From: JACCYU01 sp050740315
Lineage (GTDB): Bacteria; Pseudomonadota; Gammaproteobacteria; JACCYU01
Assembly: GCA_050740315.1 (NCBI GenBank)
Contig: JBOIDC010000009.1
Coordinates: 4,242 to 68,241 of the forward strand
Length of the DNA stretch: 64,000 nt
Direction of reading: 5' to 3'
Position numbers and translations under genes: made by a program. Below, piece after piece: positions 45,917 to 54,583 of the stretch (position 1 is the first letter of the stretch; every line of letters starts with the position of its first letter). The notes under the pieces were generated by a model that was given only the letters and a program-made list of their open reading frames with translations, ran no database searches and was not told where the DNA came from.

Positions 45917-46159
45917 AACGCTTGCGCAGTGGGCGCCGTGGGCGGGGTGAAGTCCGCGCCCCTGATCCAGGCTGCCGCTTTTATCGATGATGCATGTTCT
46001 TTCGTGTTCATGGCGTTACCGCGCCGCGCTTCCCGGGCTTTCAAAAATGCTGCACCGGTACCGCGCAAGAGTTTCGTGAGTACATGAGTCGGCTGCAAAA
46101 TGCCCTGCGGCCGGGCCTGCGCCGGTCCCGTCCGACACAGGCTCTATCTGAACCAACGT

Positions 46160-46531
46160 TCAGTTCCGATCCATAACAAGCTCGATCCCTTCAACGACCT
46201 CTTCGCGCGCCGGCTGGTAGGCCTGTTTGAAGCTCCCGGCCCACAGCAGGTTTTTGCCGGCGGCCGGCCGCGTTACGGCGACCCCGGAAGGTGAACCGTC
46301 ATACGCCTGCTCGAACCGACCCGCCCAGATCAGCGCATCCTGCGGTCTGGAACCCGAATTCGCCGACGGGCTGAATTGCTGATCACGAGTGGCTCCAGCG
46401 CTGTAGGCGCTGTCGAAATGCCCGGCCCAGATGGGCTGATGATCACCGGCCACGCTGGCCTGACCGCCGGCCGCCATCAACGTGGCGCTCAGGATAGCGA
46501 TCGTGTTCAGTTTGGTGCGATTGGTCTTCAT
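46160..46531 (-). CDS. Small exported protein with three WAGxFxxAY repeats
   Basis: A 123-residue product with a signal peptide (MKTNRTKLNTIAILSATLMA to about SVAG at 29) and three copies of a motif: PIWAGHFDSAY (33-43), LIWAGRFEQAY (67-77) and LLWAGSFKQAY (95-105). Spacers are low-complexity and rich in Ser, Gly and Pro. I do not recognise the family. The start has a strong GAGGAGAC site. Repeated aromatic-rich modules in a secreted protein suggest binding to a ligand or wall polymer, which is only a guess. An 8-bp inverted repeat stands 34 bp upstream. Confidence 0.8.
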   Translation of the reverse strand: MKTNRTKLNTIAILSATLMAAGGQASVAGDHQPIWAGHFDSAYSAGATRDQQFSPSANSGSRPQDALIWAGRFEQAYDGSPSGVAVTRPAAGKNLLWAGSFKQAYQPAREEVVEGIELVMDRN

Positions 46532-46564
46532 GGTGTGTCTCCTCAAGTCATGGTTGAACGATCT

Positions 46565-46585
46565 ATCGAGCAGCATTTGCTCGAT
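46565..46585. promoter_or_regulatory. Inverted repeat upstream of the WAG-repeat gene
   Basis: ATCGAGCA and TGCTCGAT form a perfect 8-bp inverted repeat with a 5-nt GCATT spacer, 34 bp before the start codon. It may be an operator or a leader hairpin. Confidence 0.5.
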
Positions 46586-46608
46586 GGGGCCATGCTAAGG
46601 GGTCACCA

Positions 46609-46769
46609 GTTACCGATAGCGCACCGATCGGAAGATCGGATATCGGCTTGTATGTCGCTGTTTAGTTGGTATTTACGGGAGAGGCGAGGGCAATCGGTAA
46701 CCCGGCTGGCGCGCATCTTCGCGCCACCCGCCGCCGATGATGAAACGCCCGTAGACGGTTACCGATTGC
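46609..46769. repeat. Three copies of GTTACCGATtGC around the WAG-repeat gene promoter region
   Basis: GTTACCGATAGC at 46609-46620 (plus), GCAATCGGTAACC at 46690-46702 (minus orientation) and GGTTACCGATTGC at 46757-46769 (plus). The last two form a perfect 13-bp inverted repeat 54 bp apart. All lie in the 239-bp gap between the lipoprotein stop and the WAG-repeat gene. They may be operators, a terminator arm pair or ends of a small inactive element. Confidence 0.6.
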
Positions 46770-46770
46770 G

Positions 46771-47316
46771 TTACGGTGATACGACCTTCGGTGCGAGTCT
46801 TTCGCGAAGCGTTTCCGCATCGAAGACGTTGTTGGCGCCCGCTTGCCGTTTTTTGATGAGCGCGATGGTCGCGGTGGCGATCAGGTCACGCGAGGGTTCG
46901 ACGCCTATCGGGTAGGCGTAATCGACGCCGGGACGCCCGTAATCCCGTCTGTAATAGCGAACGATCGGCGTGCGCACGCCCATGCCTGCCGCCGGCCCCA
47001 CGCCGAACTGCGGCATCAGGTAAGCCGGTTCGATATTGACCAGCTGGCCGGCCGCGTTCGGCGCCACGACAAAGTATTCGTGCCCGGACGCCAGCGTGAT
47101 TTCGGCCGCGCGCAACAGCAGTTGATCCCACAGCATCTGCGCCGAAGTCGCGGCGTTGCCAGAGACCGTGATGCGATACTCGCCCGCGCCGACCTGCTCG
47201 TCGCTATAGCCGTAGCCGCCATCGATCGATGCCTGGTAGGGCGTGGGTTTGAAGGTCGCGCAGCCGGCGAACGTTATGACGACAAAGGTCAAAATGTGGA
47301 ACGCCCAGTATTTCAT
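46771..47316 (-). CDS. CC0125/CC1285-like lipoprotein
   Basis: The 181-residue product has a lipobox FAGC with Cys19 and the family core GYGYSDEQVGAGEYRITVSGN followed by LLLRAAEITLASGHEYFVV, seen in small lipoproteins of the CC0125/CC1285 type. The role of the family is unknown. Tyr-rich DYAYPIG segments follow. It is upstream of the WAG-repeat gene on the same strand, but the intervening 239 bp suggest separate transcription. Confidence 0.75.
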   Translation of the reverse strand: MKYWAFHILTFVVITFAGCATFKPTPYQASIDGGYGYSDEQVGAGEYRITVSGNAATSAQMLWDQLLLRAAEITLASGHEYFVVAPNAAGQLVNIEPAYLMPQFGVGPAAGMGVRTPIVRYYRRDYGRPGVDYAYPIGVEPSRDLIATATIALIKKRQAGANNVFDAETLRERLAPKVVSP

Positions 47317-47429
47317 GACGGCTCCGAGCTCTATACAGCCTGATAAATGTGAAAACGCGCGCCGATCACCGTCGCCGCATACATCAAATTCAGACCACCG
47401 AGCTTGCGTTATGCTCCGTCTTTACGCGC

Positions 47430-50144
47430 TCATGCTCCCTTGTCGCTCCACCCTTGGCTCAGAAATAGTTTTCGATCGTCAGAATCCAGTACCTGCGCGC
47501 AAGATTCCCAGTCCACGTGTGTCACGTTGTGATAGCGGACGTTGTATGGATGCTCTTCAGGAACGGCGTCTATGGTTTGTCGCGCATGCTCAAGCTCGCC
47601 CAGCGCCACATCGATCCACACATCCTCCAGCACATCCGGCAACTGGCCGAAAAGGCTGGTGATATTTTCCAGTCGCTCGGACAGCAGCTGGTGCACGCGA
47701 TCCTCGACCGAGCCGGCATAGCGCAGATTGTGAATATCCACTGTGTCGCGAAGCTGGCCGATGCGCTGAATGCGCCCCTTGCGTTGCTCAAGACGTGATG
47801 GGTTCCACGGAAGATCGAGGTTGATCAACGTACCGAGCCGCTGCAGATTAAGCCCTTCGGACGCGGCATCCGTGCCCAGCAGAATCCGCAGTTTGCCATC
47901 TCTCACACGCGCCTTTACGTCGTCTCTGGCGATACGGGTGAAGACGCGGCCTCGCATGACGCCGGACTTTGCCGCACCGGCGTAGATCCCGATATCCTCC
48001 AGCGGCAGCTCCTGCGTCAACTGGTTTGCGAGCCACCATACTGAATCAAAGTATTGGCTGAAGACAATGCAGCCGAGGGCCAGCCAGCCTTCGTCCAGCA
48101 GTTGGCGCCGTATTACGGCGTACTTCGGATCACGCTCCTGATTCGCTTCTAGGGTCTGCATGAACCGCGTCAGAATCGCGCGCTCATCGGCAGTGAGGGT
48201 GCGCAGTCGGCTGAGCGTCTCCTCGTCGTCTTCTACGTCATCAAGGTTTTCCCAGTCGCCCAGCATTTTTTCCACGGTTCGCCGACCCGCCTCCATGGTG
48301 CTGCCCACCCTGCGCAGCAATAAGGTACGGAAAAAACCAGTATTCGCGCGTTGTGCCAACAATCGACAGAATCCCTCGGCAAGCGCATAAGCATCTTGCA
48401 GAAAGGGCGGAAGCCGAACGGCGTCTTCGGCGCGCTCGCCGTGCAGGCGAACACGCACCGGCTTCAAGTAGGGCTCCCCCGTCTCGGGATCGATGCTGGT
48501 TTCAAGATACTTGCGCGTCCGCCTGATGATGTGCCGAATGAAAGGATTTGACTGCTCGATAAAGCTGCGAAACATGCGCTTTATTCTCGCCTTGTCGGGC
48601 GGGCGAAGCCGCTCAAAACTGCCGCCCGGCGCGAGCGCCTCGGCGTCCGTCAGCTTCAGGCTCCTCCGCAGCGCCCTGTAGTCCGGACCCTCGGCGCCGG
48701 GCGGCAGCGGATTGCGCATCCAGTTCCACATCTCCAGCTCGTCTTCGGTCGGCGCCTCCCTGCCCATCAACAGATTCAACGCGGCTTGTGGTTTGCGCCA
48801 CCGGCTCCCATAACCGCCCAGCACGGCCTCCGAGCCTCTGGCCAGGGCGTCCAACAGATCCCACGCTTCCACCGGATGCAGTTGCACCGGCGTGGCCGTG
48901 GCTAACAACAGGCTCTTGGTGCGCCGCGAGATATCGTGAAGAAACTTGAGCAGGTTGTTGGGCTGCGGTGCGTCGTACTCTCGGCCAGGGGACAGATTGC
49001 GGCGGCGCGCGCGGTGGGCCTCGTCCAGAATTACACACTCGAATTCCATGTTCACGAGCCAGTCGCGAATCTCGGAACCGCTGGTGATAAGCCCGGTGGA
49101 TACAATGCCCGTGCGCCTTGGGCAACGCCGGATTGCCTCGGGCCCAACGACCGGATATTCAACACCATTCTCAGCAATCCATCGCATGCCGTCCCACACT
49201 GCGGACGGCATGCCGAGAAGATTCCCTAACTCATCCTGCCACTGCCATACGAGCGGCTTTGGCGCCAGAACCAGTATCGGTTTGTCGCCGATCAAAGCCA
49301 TGAGTTGAGCCGCCATCGCGAGTTGCAGCGTCTTGCCCAGACCGACCTGATCGGCCAGCACAAAGCGTGCGCCGTGCGCGCTTCGATGCGCATCGAAAGC
49401 AAGCCTTACAAAGTGCTTTTGATGCTCCCATAACCCGACTTCCTTACGGTAAACCGGCGACTCGATAACGGGTGCGGCCTCCAGCGGTCGCGCTCGCCAC
49501 AGGTCGACCGTCGCGACAATTTCGCGGCGCGACAATCGTTCGATATCCTGGATCACAAATTCAGAAAGCGCGACCGCATAAGGAGACTCCCACAAAGCGT
49601 CGAACTCCTCCTGCACCCACGCCACCGCCTCGGGCGACTCGTCCTCCCAAAGCAATTCATAGTTAAGCCGCCAGGCGCTCAAGGATTCGTTCACGCTGCC
49701 CAGAAATGCGCTTTTGCGCCCGTCCGCGAGCGTAATGACGCCCGCCTTGCCATGAATCAAACCGAACTGCGCATCCGGCAATACGCGCACTGCCAGCTTG
49801 CCGGTAGCCAGAAAGTTGTGCAGCCTGTGGAATCGCTTGCTGGCGCCGTCTGGCAGATTCTCGGGCGCCGCCGCGCACCACTCCCGGCGCATGGCCGCCT
49901 GCGCCGCTTGCTGCGCGACCAGCACGTCCTGAGCATCGAGCGCGGAATTGCACACCATGCGTATCGGACCGGCGACCGATTCCAGCGCCTCACCGGCGAC
50001 CTCGATAATGGAAGACGAGAAATAGCCAGCGATGCGATCGTAACTTCGCGCACCGGTAAGCCTGTGATTGAGAAAGCTCGCGTCGAGGCGGGCGCGGCGG
50101 GAGGAGAAACGGGTGATCACGAATCGGATAGACGCGCTCGTCAA
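47430..50144 (-). CDS. PLD-domain SNF2-family helicase of a defence operon
   Basis: The 904-residue protein has an N-terminal phospholipase-D-like domain with the HxK motif His131-Lys133 (LIHGKAG) and LGSVNES, then a Swi2/Snf2 ATPase: Walker A DQVGLGKT at 265-272, DEAH at 374-377, and the C-terminal helicase half with NLDLPWNPSRLEQRKGRIQR. This architecture recurs beside DUF1156 methylases and DUF499 ATPases in phage-defence loci. The PLD domain could be the nuclease. Start is TTG in a TTGA overlap with the DUF5615 stop. It ends the operon. Confidence 0.9.
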   Translation of the reverse strand: MTSASIRFVITRFSSRRARLDASFLNHRLTGARSYDRIAGYFSSSIIEVAGEALESVAGPIRMVCNSALDAQDVLVAQQAAQAAMRREWCAAAPENLPDGASKRFHRLHNFLATGKLAVRVLPDAQFGLIHGKAGVITLADGRKSAFLGSVNESLSAWRLNYELLWEDESPEAVAWVQEEFDALWESPYAVALSEFVIQDIERLSRREIVATVDLWRARPLEAAPVIESPVYRKEVGLWEHQKHFVRLAFDAHRSAHGARFVLADQVGLGKTLQLAMAAQLMALIGDKPILVLAPKPLVWQWQDELGNLLGMPSAVWDGMRWIAENGVEYPVVGPEAIRRCPRRTGIVSTGLITSGSEIRDWLVNMEFECVILDEAHRARRRNLSPGREYDAPQPNNLLKFLHDISRRTKSLLLATATPVQLHPVEAWDLLDALARGSEAVLGGYGSRWRKPQAALNLLMGREAPTEDELEMWNWMRNPLPPGAEGPDYRALRRSLKLTDAEALAPGGSFERLRPPDKARIKRMFRSFIEQSNPFIRHIIRRTRKYLETSIDPETGEPYLKPVRVRLHGERAEDAVRLPPFLQDAYALAEGFCRLLAQRANTGFFRTLLLRRVGSTMEAGRRTVEKMLGDWENLDDVEDDEETLSRLRTLTADERAILTRFMQTLEANQERDPKYAVIRRQLLDEGWLALGCIVFSQYFDSVWWLANQLTQELPLEDIGIYAGAAKSGVMRGRVFTRIARDDVKARVRDGKLRILLGTDAASEGLNLQRLGTLINLDLPWNPSRLEQRKGRIQRIGQLRDTVDIHNLRYAGSVEDRVHQLLSERLENITSLFGQLPDVLEDVWIDVALGELEHARQTIDAVPEEHPYNVRYHNVTHVDWESCAQVLDSDDRKLFLSQGWSDKGA

Positions 50145-50497
50145 AGAGGGCGTTGCCTGACCTGAGATCGATCAGCGACCGTAAACCGCCCCTGGAGAAC
50201 GATGTTCTTATTGTTAATCAAGCTAAGGATATAGCGTCCCGGCTCCCCGGGATCTTGTGGAATAAAGCGGAGATATAAGACCCCATGCGGCGGCGGGAGC
50301 TTGCGTCTGTATATCAGCTCACCATAGTCGCGATCGAATGTAACCAGCACCCGCTTTTCTCTGTTTGCCAGTTCCATGACCTGCGTATCACCCGCGCCGG
50401 GGCAGTCTTCCATAACGGAGACTACCTCAAGTTTGGCGCTTCGCAGCACTGCCACACTGGCCGAGGGAATGTTTTCGTTAAGCAGAAAACGAATCAC
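50141..50497 (-). CDS. DUF5615 PIN-like toxin
   Basis: The 118-residue product has the DUF5615 pattern: FLLNENIP at the N-terminus, EDCPGAGD and LVTFDRDYGEL with the acidic residues of the PIN-like site. Proteins of this kind pair with DUF433 proteins in presumed VapBC-like toxin-antitoxin modules. It lies six bases after the DUF433 gene and overlaps the helicase start, so it is fused into the defence operon. Toxicity is inferred, not shown. Confidence 0.88.
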   Translation of the reverse strand: MIRFLLNENIPSASVAVLRSAKLEVVSVMEDCPGAGDTQVMELANREKRVLVTFDRDYGELIYRRKLPPPHGVLYLRFIPQDPGEPGRYILSLINNKNIVLQGRFTVADRSQVRQRPL

Positions 50498-50502
50498 CTT
50501 GA

Positions 50503-50745
50503 TCAGGCCTGGACCGAATACAGCGCCTCTTCACTCATGCACTCGGCGGCGAAGGCAAAAACGGCCTGCAGCGCCTCCCTGGTCAATGTCGGATAGTTTT
50601 GCAGCACCTGCTCCTCGGTCCAGCCGTTGGCGAACAGCCCCAAAATGAATTCCACAGACAGTCGGGTACCCTTCACGACCGGCTTGCCAAGCAGGACGTC
50701 AGGATTCGAGTAAACGTAGTGGTGCCAGTTCATGTTCTTGCTCAT
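50503..50745 (-). CDS. DUF433 antitoxin-like protein
   Basis: The 80-residue product follows the DUF433 pattern: a GKPVVKGTRLSVEFIL helix-turn-helix-like segment and WTEEQVLQNYPTLTREALQAVFAFAAE. It is the likely antitoxin to the DUF5615 protein. A short dyad around AAGCTT at about 50760-50768 just upstream could be an autoregulatory site. A decayed second DUF433 gene lies immediately upstream. Confidence 0.88.
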   Translation of the reverse strand: MSKNMNWHHYVYSNPDVLLGKPVVKGTRLSVEFILGLFANGWTEEQVLQNYPTLTREALQAVFAFAAECMSEEALYSVQA

Positions 50746-50769
50746 ATGTTTGCAAGCGTAAAGCTTACA

Positions 50770-50916
50770 CTACACGTAACCATTCTCTACAGCGCCGGCC
50801 AGCGGAGGATTTCCGCCTCGGTCATACCGTCGGCAATCATGCTAACCGCCGTGGCTACCGGTATACGCACACAACGGATGCACTCCGCCCATCTGCTGGA
50901 GATTTACCGTAATGCG
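50770..50916 (-). pseudogene. Fossil of a second DUF433 gene
   Basis: On the minus strand one frame reads RITVNLQQMGGV and then, after what looks like a 5-base loss, another reads CIRCVRIPVATAV followed by SMIADGMTEAEILR. Joined, these give the classic DUF433 order (RITVxxxxMGGxPCIRGxRIPV ... ADGMTEAEIL), so this is a frameshifted remnant. The C-terminal part beyond EILR is lost. The readable frames hit stops and there is no usable start. Confidence 0.75.
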
Positions 50917-50994
50917 CGTGTTCTTCCTGCCCTCAATCTCCGGGGGTCCAGTTCCGCCGATTAAATATGATCATTCTCCACCGCGCCGGCCAGC
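50781..50994. repeat. 23-bp direct repeat bracketing the DUF433 fossil
   Basis: The 23-base sequences at 50781-50803 and 50972-50994 match at 21 positions and lie 191 bp apart. The right copy encodes LAGAVEN at the end of the DUF1156 methylase; the left copy encodes the same seven residues in one frame after the fossil. It may mark a recombination or duplication event. Confidence 0.6.
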
Positions 50995-53930
50995 AGGCGC
51001 GCGGCGGCGGCGTCGCGTTGCCAGTGCGGCATCGGCATCCCGGCCAGGTAGCGCGCCAGCGCGATGATTTTCTCGCGCTGCGACCAGTAGTCGGCGATCT
51101 CGGTTTTGAGCCAGGTCATGCCTTGTTTTGTTTCCTCGTGTTCCGCCACGCGGAACACCGCGAACAGCACCTGACGCAACAGCGTTGCCCCGAATCCGTC
51201 CCCGCCAAGGCCTCGGCGCTTGAACTCGGACGCGGTCTTGAGCCGCGTCTGGTTGGCCTTGCCGCTTTGTAACATATCGCGATAATCGCGTACGCCGAAG
51301 CCGCGCGCGAACTCCTGAAACACACCGCTGCGGTAGTCGCCATGAGATTCCACCTCCAGCCCCTTGAGATAAAACTTTTCCTCCGCGCTCAGCCGCCGCC
51401 AAAAAGGCTTGTCGATACCTTTGGGCACCAGGAAATTGCTGGCGGTCCTGACCGCGTCCTCGATAAGCTGCTGGATGGGCGATTCCTCGCCGCGCCTGCG
51501 CTCGCGGGCAAGCTCGTGGCTTACGTCCAGCTCCTCGATGCCCTGGTACTGTGTCAGAACGCGCAGCGCGGCGGCATAGGCCGCAAGTTGATAGTCGGCG
51601 TCGCTGAAATTGGGGTCGTCCTTGTCGTCCAGGCCAAGCATCGAGGCGAGCTGCGCTTCCACTTCGATCTCCACCTGCGGAACGATCTCGTCGAGAAATA
51701 CGGACTCGGTGGACATCTGTTTGCGCAGCACCATCAGCACCGTTCCTTGCACGTAGTTGCCTTCCTTTAGCGCGGATTCGGTCTCCGTAGCAATGGTCCA
51801 CGCGGCGGTGACTCTCAAGCCCGCCGCCCACAGGATCAACGCCAGATCCGCCCACACGGCGGCGTTCTGGTGCGTGAACATGACCACCTGCAGACCATTG
51901 TCCGGCATGTGGGCGGCGAGGTTGCGGTAAGAGTCGACCATGCCCTGCCGGAATTCTTTTCCCGATCCGCGGATGGCTAACGCGCGCTTGCTGTCCGTGT
52001 ACCAGCCGGGGAACAATTCTGGCAGGTGCTTTTCGTACCAGGCGAGAAAGAACTCCGACAGCTCGTGGTAGTTGATGGCGTCGGCGTAGGGGGGATCGGT
52101 GATCCAAATGTCAGCGAAGTTGCGATTTGCCCTAACGTCCAAGCTAGCTGTCTCGCTCCGCGCGTACGTCGCTACGGCAGGTATGTGCCGACAATAAGTT
52201 CCCTCTAAAAGAACCATAGGTCTGACGCCATAGTTTAGAAATGTGTTCAACGCTTGGTTGTAAAAAGTTTGGGCAATCGATCCGATACCACCACTCCGCG
52301 CCAAGTTTGGAATCCACTGCGAAAGTCGCGAATTCCAATTGCAACAAGCGCCCACTGATAACAGAGAAATAATCCTTTCAACCCGGCGTTCTGCGCTGAA
52401 GACATCATCGGCGCTTGCCGATAACGTGGCATGTACCAGCAACTGGCGCGGCGTAAAGAGATGATGCCAATGCGTCCAGCCGCGCTCTCGCATGAGCCTC
52501 GTTGTCTCATCGCCCGGCACGATCTGCCGGCTGGGGATATAGCCCTTGGCCTGCCAGTCGGCGAAGCGCTCTCGTAACAACTCCAGCACTTTTTGCTCGC
52601 GTTCCAGATCCGCGTCGTCTGGCGCCCGATAGTGACGGGTGCGCTGCTCCTTGCCCTCATCATCCAGCCAAGTCTCGATCCAGCGGATGCAGTAGAGGCG
52701 CTCCTGAAAGACATCATCGGGGCGAGGCACAACGTCTTCGTTCGCCCATGGGCGCAATCCAGAGCTGGACGTGAGGACGGCAGTATAGTCGCCGCGCACA
52801 TGCGAGATCGGAGTCGACTGGCCGCAATGAGGACATTGCAAACGCGACCTCGCCACTGTTCCTTGTTTCGCAGCCTGAAATTCAGCCTTCGTAACTGCGT
52901 TCTTAACGTCAACGTCAAAACAACGCTTAGTTTTATTTTCCTTGAGTTCACCGATAACTTGATCCTTTTCGGCGATGACCCACGTAGGCGCTAGGGGCAC
53001 CTTCCAGCCACATTCAGGGCACGTGCTCTCGATGCAATACAGGTAGGAGTCGGCGCGCCAGCCCTGCTCGTTGCGCTCGATGCCCCATTCAATAATCTGC
53101 CGGTCCACCGCCTCGAATAATTTTTGCTGCGCTTCGCGCACTTGTTTGGCGACTTCGTCGCCGCCGCCGACGATATTAAGCGCGCCCCATGTCAGCAGCG
53201 CGGCGATGGGATTCAGATCCGAACCATAGGCTTCGCAGCCCATGCGTGCGGCCTCGAAGGGAACGCTGCCGCCACCGCAGAACGCGTCGCCCACGCGCGG
53301 CACATGACCGAATCGCCTTTGCCCCAGTTCGCGTATAAGCTCGGGCAGGCAGCTGGCGCTAGTACCGAGGTGTGCGTTGATTTCCTGCCAGGCTTCGTCT
53401 GACGGCCCGTCGATCTGTTCCGGGCGATCGCAGTAGGGGAGCTTCTCGTCGTAGCTCAGACGCTCGAACACCAGCCGTTGAAGCGCGGTTTTCTCTTCGC
53501 GTGTTGTTCCTTCTTCGTACGCGGGCCGCTGCGGGTCGGCGTCGGCTTTGAACCACCGATGGCGTTCCGCCGGTTTGAGGCGGGCATACAGCTCCCGCAG
53601 GGGAATGCCCTTGCTCTTGCGCAGCCATAAGCCCTCCGCGTCCATGGTGAGTATCTTCAAGAAGATCTCACGATCCTTCTGTGTGTCGCCAGTTGCGGGC
53701 ATGAGCAGGCCGACTATCGTCGCGCGCATCATGATGAGCGGCTTGCGCCCCCACCACTTTCCAATCGGAGTGAGCGTCTGATCACGCCCCGCTTTGCGTT
53801 CCTTGTAGCTCTCCTTGGAGAGCTTTGAGACGGGAAACTGGACTTCGATGAAGGTCTTGGCGATCGGCTCGGCGGCCGGCGCGGGGGTCGGCGCGCCGGC
53901 GATTTCCACCGTTTTCGACGAATCGTTCAT
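50961..53930 (-). CDS. DUF1156 DNA methylase of a defence operon
   Basis: The 989-residue protein starts MNDSSKTVEIAG and shows the DUF1156 block SKESYKERKAGRDQ, then TPIGKWWGRKPL. Motif I is GDAFCGGGSVPFEAARMG and the amino-methyltransferase motif DPPY is near residue 612 (WITDPPYADAINYHE). Two zinc-ribbon cysteine pairs (CPECGW, CPHCGQ) lie between. It probably modifies adenine or cytosine to mark self DNA. The ATG overlaps the DUF3780 stop by four bases; a longer upstream frame is out of phase with the real gene. Confidence 0.9.
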   Translation of the reverse strand: MNDSSKTVEIAGAPTPAPAAEPIAKTFIEVQFPVSKLSKESYKERKAGRDQTLTPIGKWWGRKPLIMMRATIVGLLMPATGDTQKDREIFLKILTMDAEGLWLRKSKGIPLRELYARLKPAERHRWFKADADPQRPAYEEGTTREEKTALQRLVFERLSYDEKLPYCDRPEQIDGPSDEAWQEINAHLGTSASCLPELIRELGQRRFGHVPRVGDAFCGGGSVPFEAARMGCEAYGSDLNPIAALLTWGALNIVGGGDEVAKQVREAQQKLFEAVDRQIIEWGIERNEQGWRADSYLYCIESTCPECGWKVPLAPTWVIAEKDQVIGELKENKTKRCFDVDVKNAVTKAEFQAAKQGTVARSRLQCPHCGQSTPISHVRGDYTAVLTSSSGLRPWANEDVVPRPDDVFQERLYCIRWIETWLDDEGKEQRTRHYRAPDDADLEREQKVLELLRERFADWQAKGYIPSRQIVPGDETTRLMRERGWTHWHHLFTPRQLLVHATLSASADDVFSAERRVERIISLLSVGACCNWNSRLSQWIPNLARSGGIGSIAQTFYNQALNTFLNYGVRPMVLLEGTYCRHIPAVATYARSETASLDVRANRNFADIWITDPPYADAINYHELSEFFLAWYEKHLPELFPGWYTDSKRALAIRGSGKEFRQGMVDSYRNLAAHMPDNGLQVVMFTHQNAAVWADLALILWAAGLRVTAAWTIATETESALKEGNYVQGTVLMVLRKQMSTESVFLDEIVPQVEIEVEAQLASMLGLDDKDDPNFSDADYQLAAYAAALRVLTQYQGIEELDVSHELARERRRGEESPIQQLIEDAVRTASNFLVPKGIDKPFWRRLSAEEKFYLKGLEVESHGDYRSGVFQEFARGFGVRDYRDMLQSGKANQTRLKTASEFKRRGLGGDGFGATLLRQVLFAVFRVAEHEETKQGMTWLKTEIADYWSQREKIIALARYLAGMPMPHWQRDAAAARLLAGAVENDHI

Positions 53931-54583
53931 GACGCGGCTTTGCGCGAGGGTTTGCGCTTTCTGGAAATCCCGGTCGTCGCGCCGCCCGTAATATCCTCTC
54001 CCTGCGCCTGTAGCCGGAACATCGGCGGCGGCCGGTGCGGCGTATCCGTCACGGGATTTTCCGTGAGCGCGTAACGGACGGCCTTGCGCCAGCCGTGGCC
54101 GCGCCCGTGTACGGCGTGCCCGGTGGCCGCGGCGGTCATGGTGTACAGCCACCAGCGCTCTTCCGGTACTAGACCTTGCCAGTTCTTGATCGCGGCCGGG
54201 ATCAGCGCGGGATCGGCGTCCTCGATGGCCCACGCCAGCAGGGTAAGTTCCTTGCCAAGCAGCCTGGAGACTGGATTGACGCCCGTTTTCCAGCGGCCAG
54301 ACTTGAGACCCCTTTCCTTTAGACGGCGGTTGAATTCCACCCTTACGTCGTCGGCGATGGCGTCCCACTTCGGCCGCGCCAGTATCGCGCGCAATTTGCC
54401 GTCATGCTGCCCGGCGCCGAACGTCGGTCGGCTGCGCCCTTCGACCTCGTCGAAAGTGAAGTGCTCGGAGATGGCGACCTGCTCCCGGTTGCTGGCCGGA
54501 ATGGTGACCACGAAGTGATGCGCGGACTCCTGCGGGCTGAATCCGAAGCCGTCATATTTCATGCGTGCGCTGGCCGTCGCCAT
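53927..54583 (-). CDS. DUF3780 defence-associated protein
   Basis: The 218-residue product contains the DUF3780 features KYDGFGFSPQESAHHFVV, HFTFDEVEGRSRPTFG and ILARPKWDAIADDVR. The family is known mainly as a partner of DUF499 and DUF1156 genes in defence loci; its activity is unknown. Its C-terminus is highly basic (GISRKRKPSRKAAS), suggesting nucleic-acid contact. It shares one base with the DUF499 stop (TAATG) and four with the methylase start. Confidence 0.85.
   Translation of the reverse strand: MATASARMKYDGFGFSPQESAHHFVVTIPASNREQVAISEHFTFDEVEGRSRPTFGAGQHDGKLRAILARPKWDAIADDVRVEFNRRLKERGLKSGRWKTGVNPVSRLLGKELTLLAWAIEDADPALIPAAIKNWQGLVPEERWWLYTMTAAATGHAVHGRGHGWRKAVRYALTENPVTDTPHRPPPMFRLQAQGEDITGGATTGISRKRKPSRKAAS

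Noticed and set aside
46376..46915. Plus-strand 179-codon frame over the WAG-repeat region
   Set aside because: It crosses two supported minus-strand genes and their intergenic repeats, has no start signal and no domain.
53931..54368. Longer N-terminus of the DUF1156 methylase
   Set aside because: The added 146 codons lie antisense-like out of frame over the DUF3780 gene and are Arg/Gly-rich; the ATGA-overlap start gives the family N-terminus.
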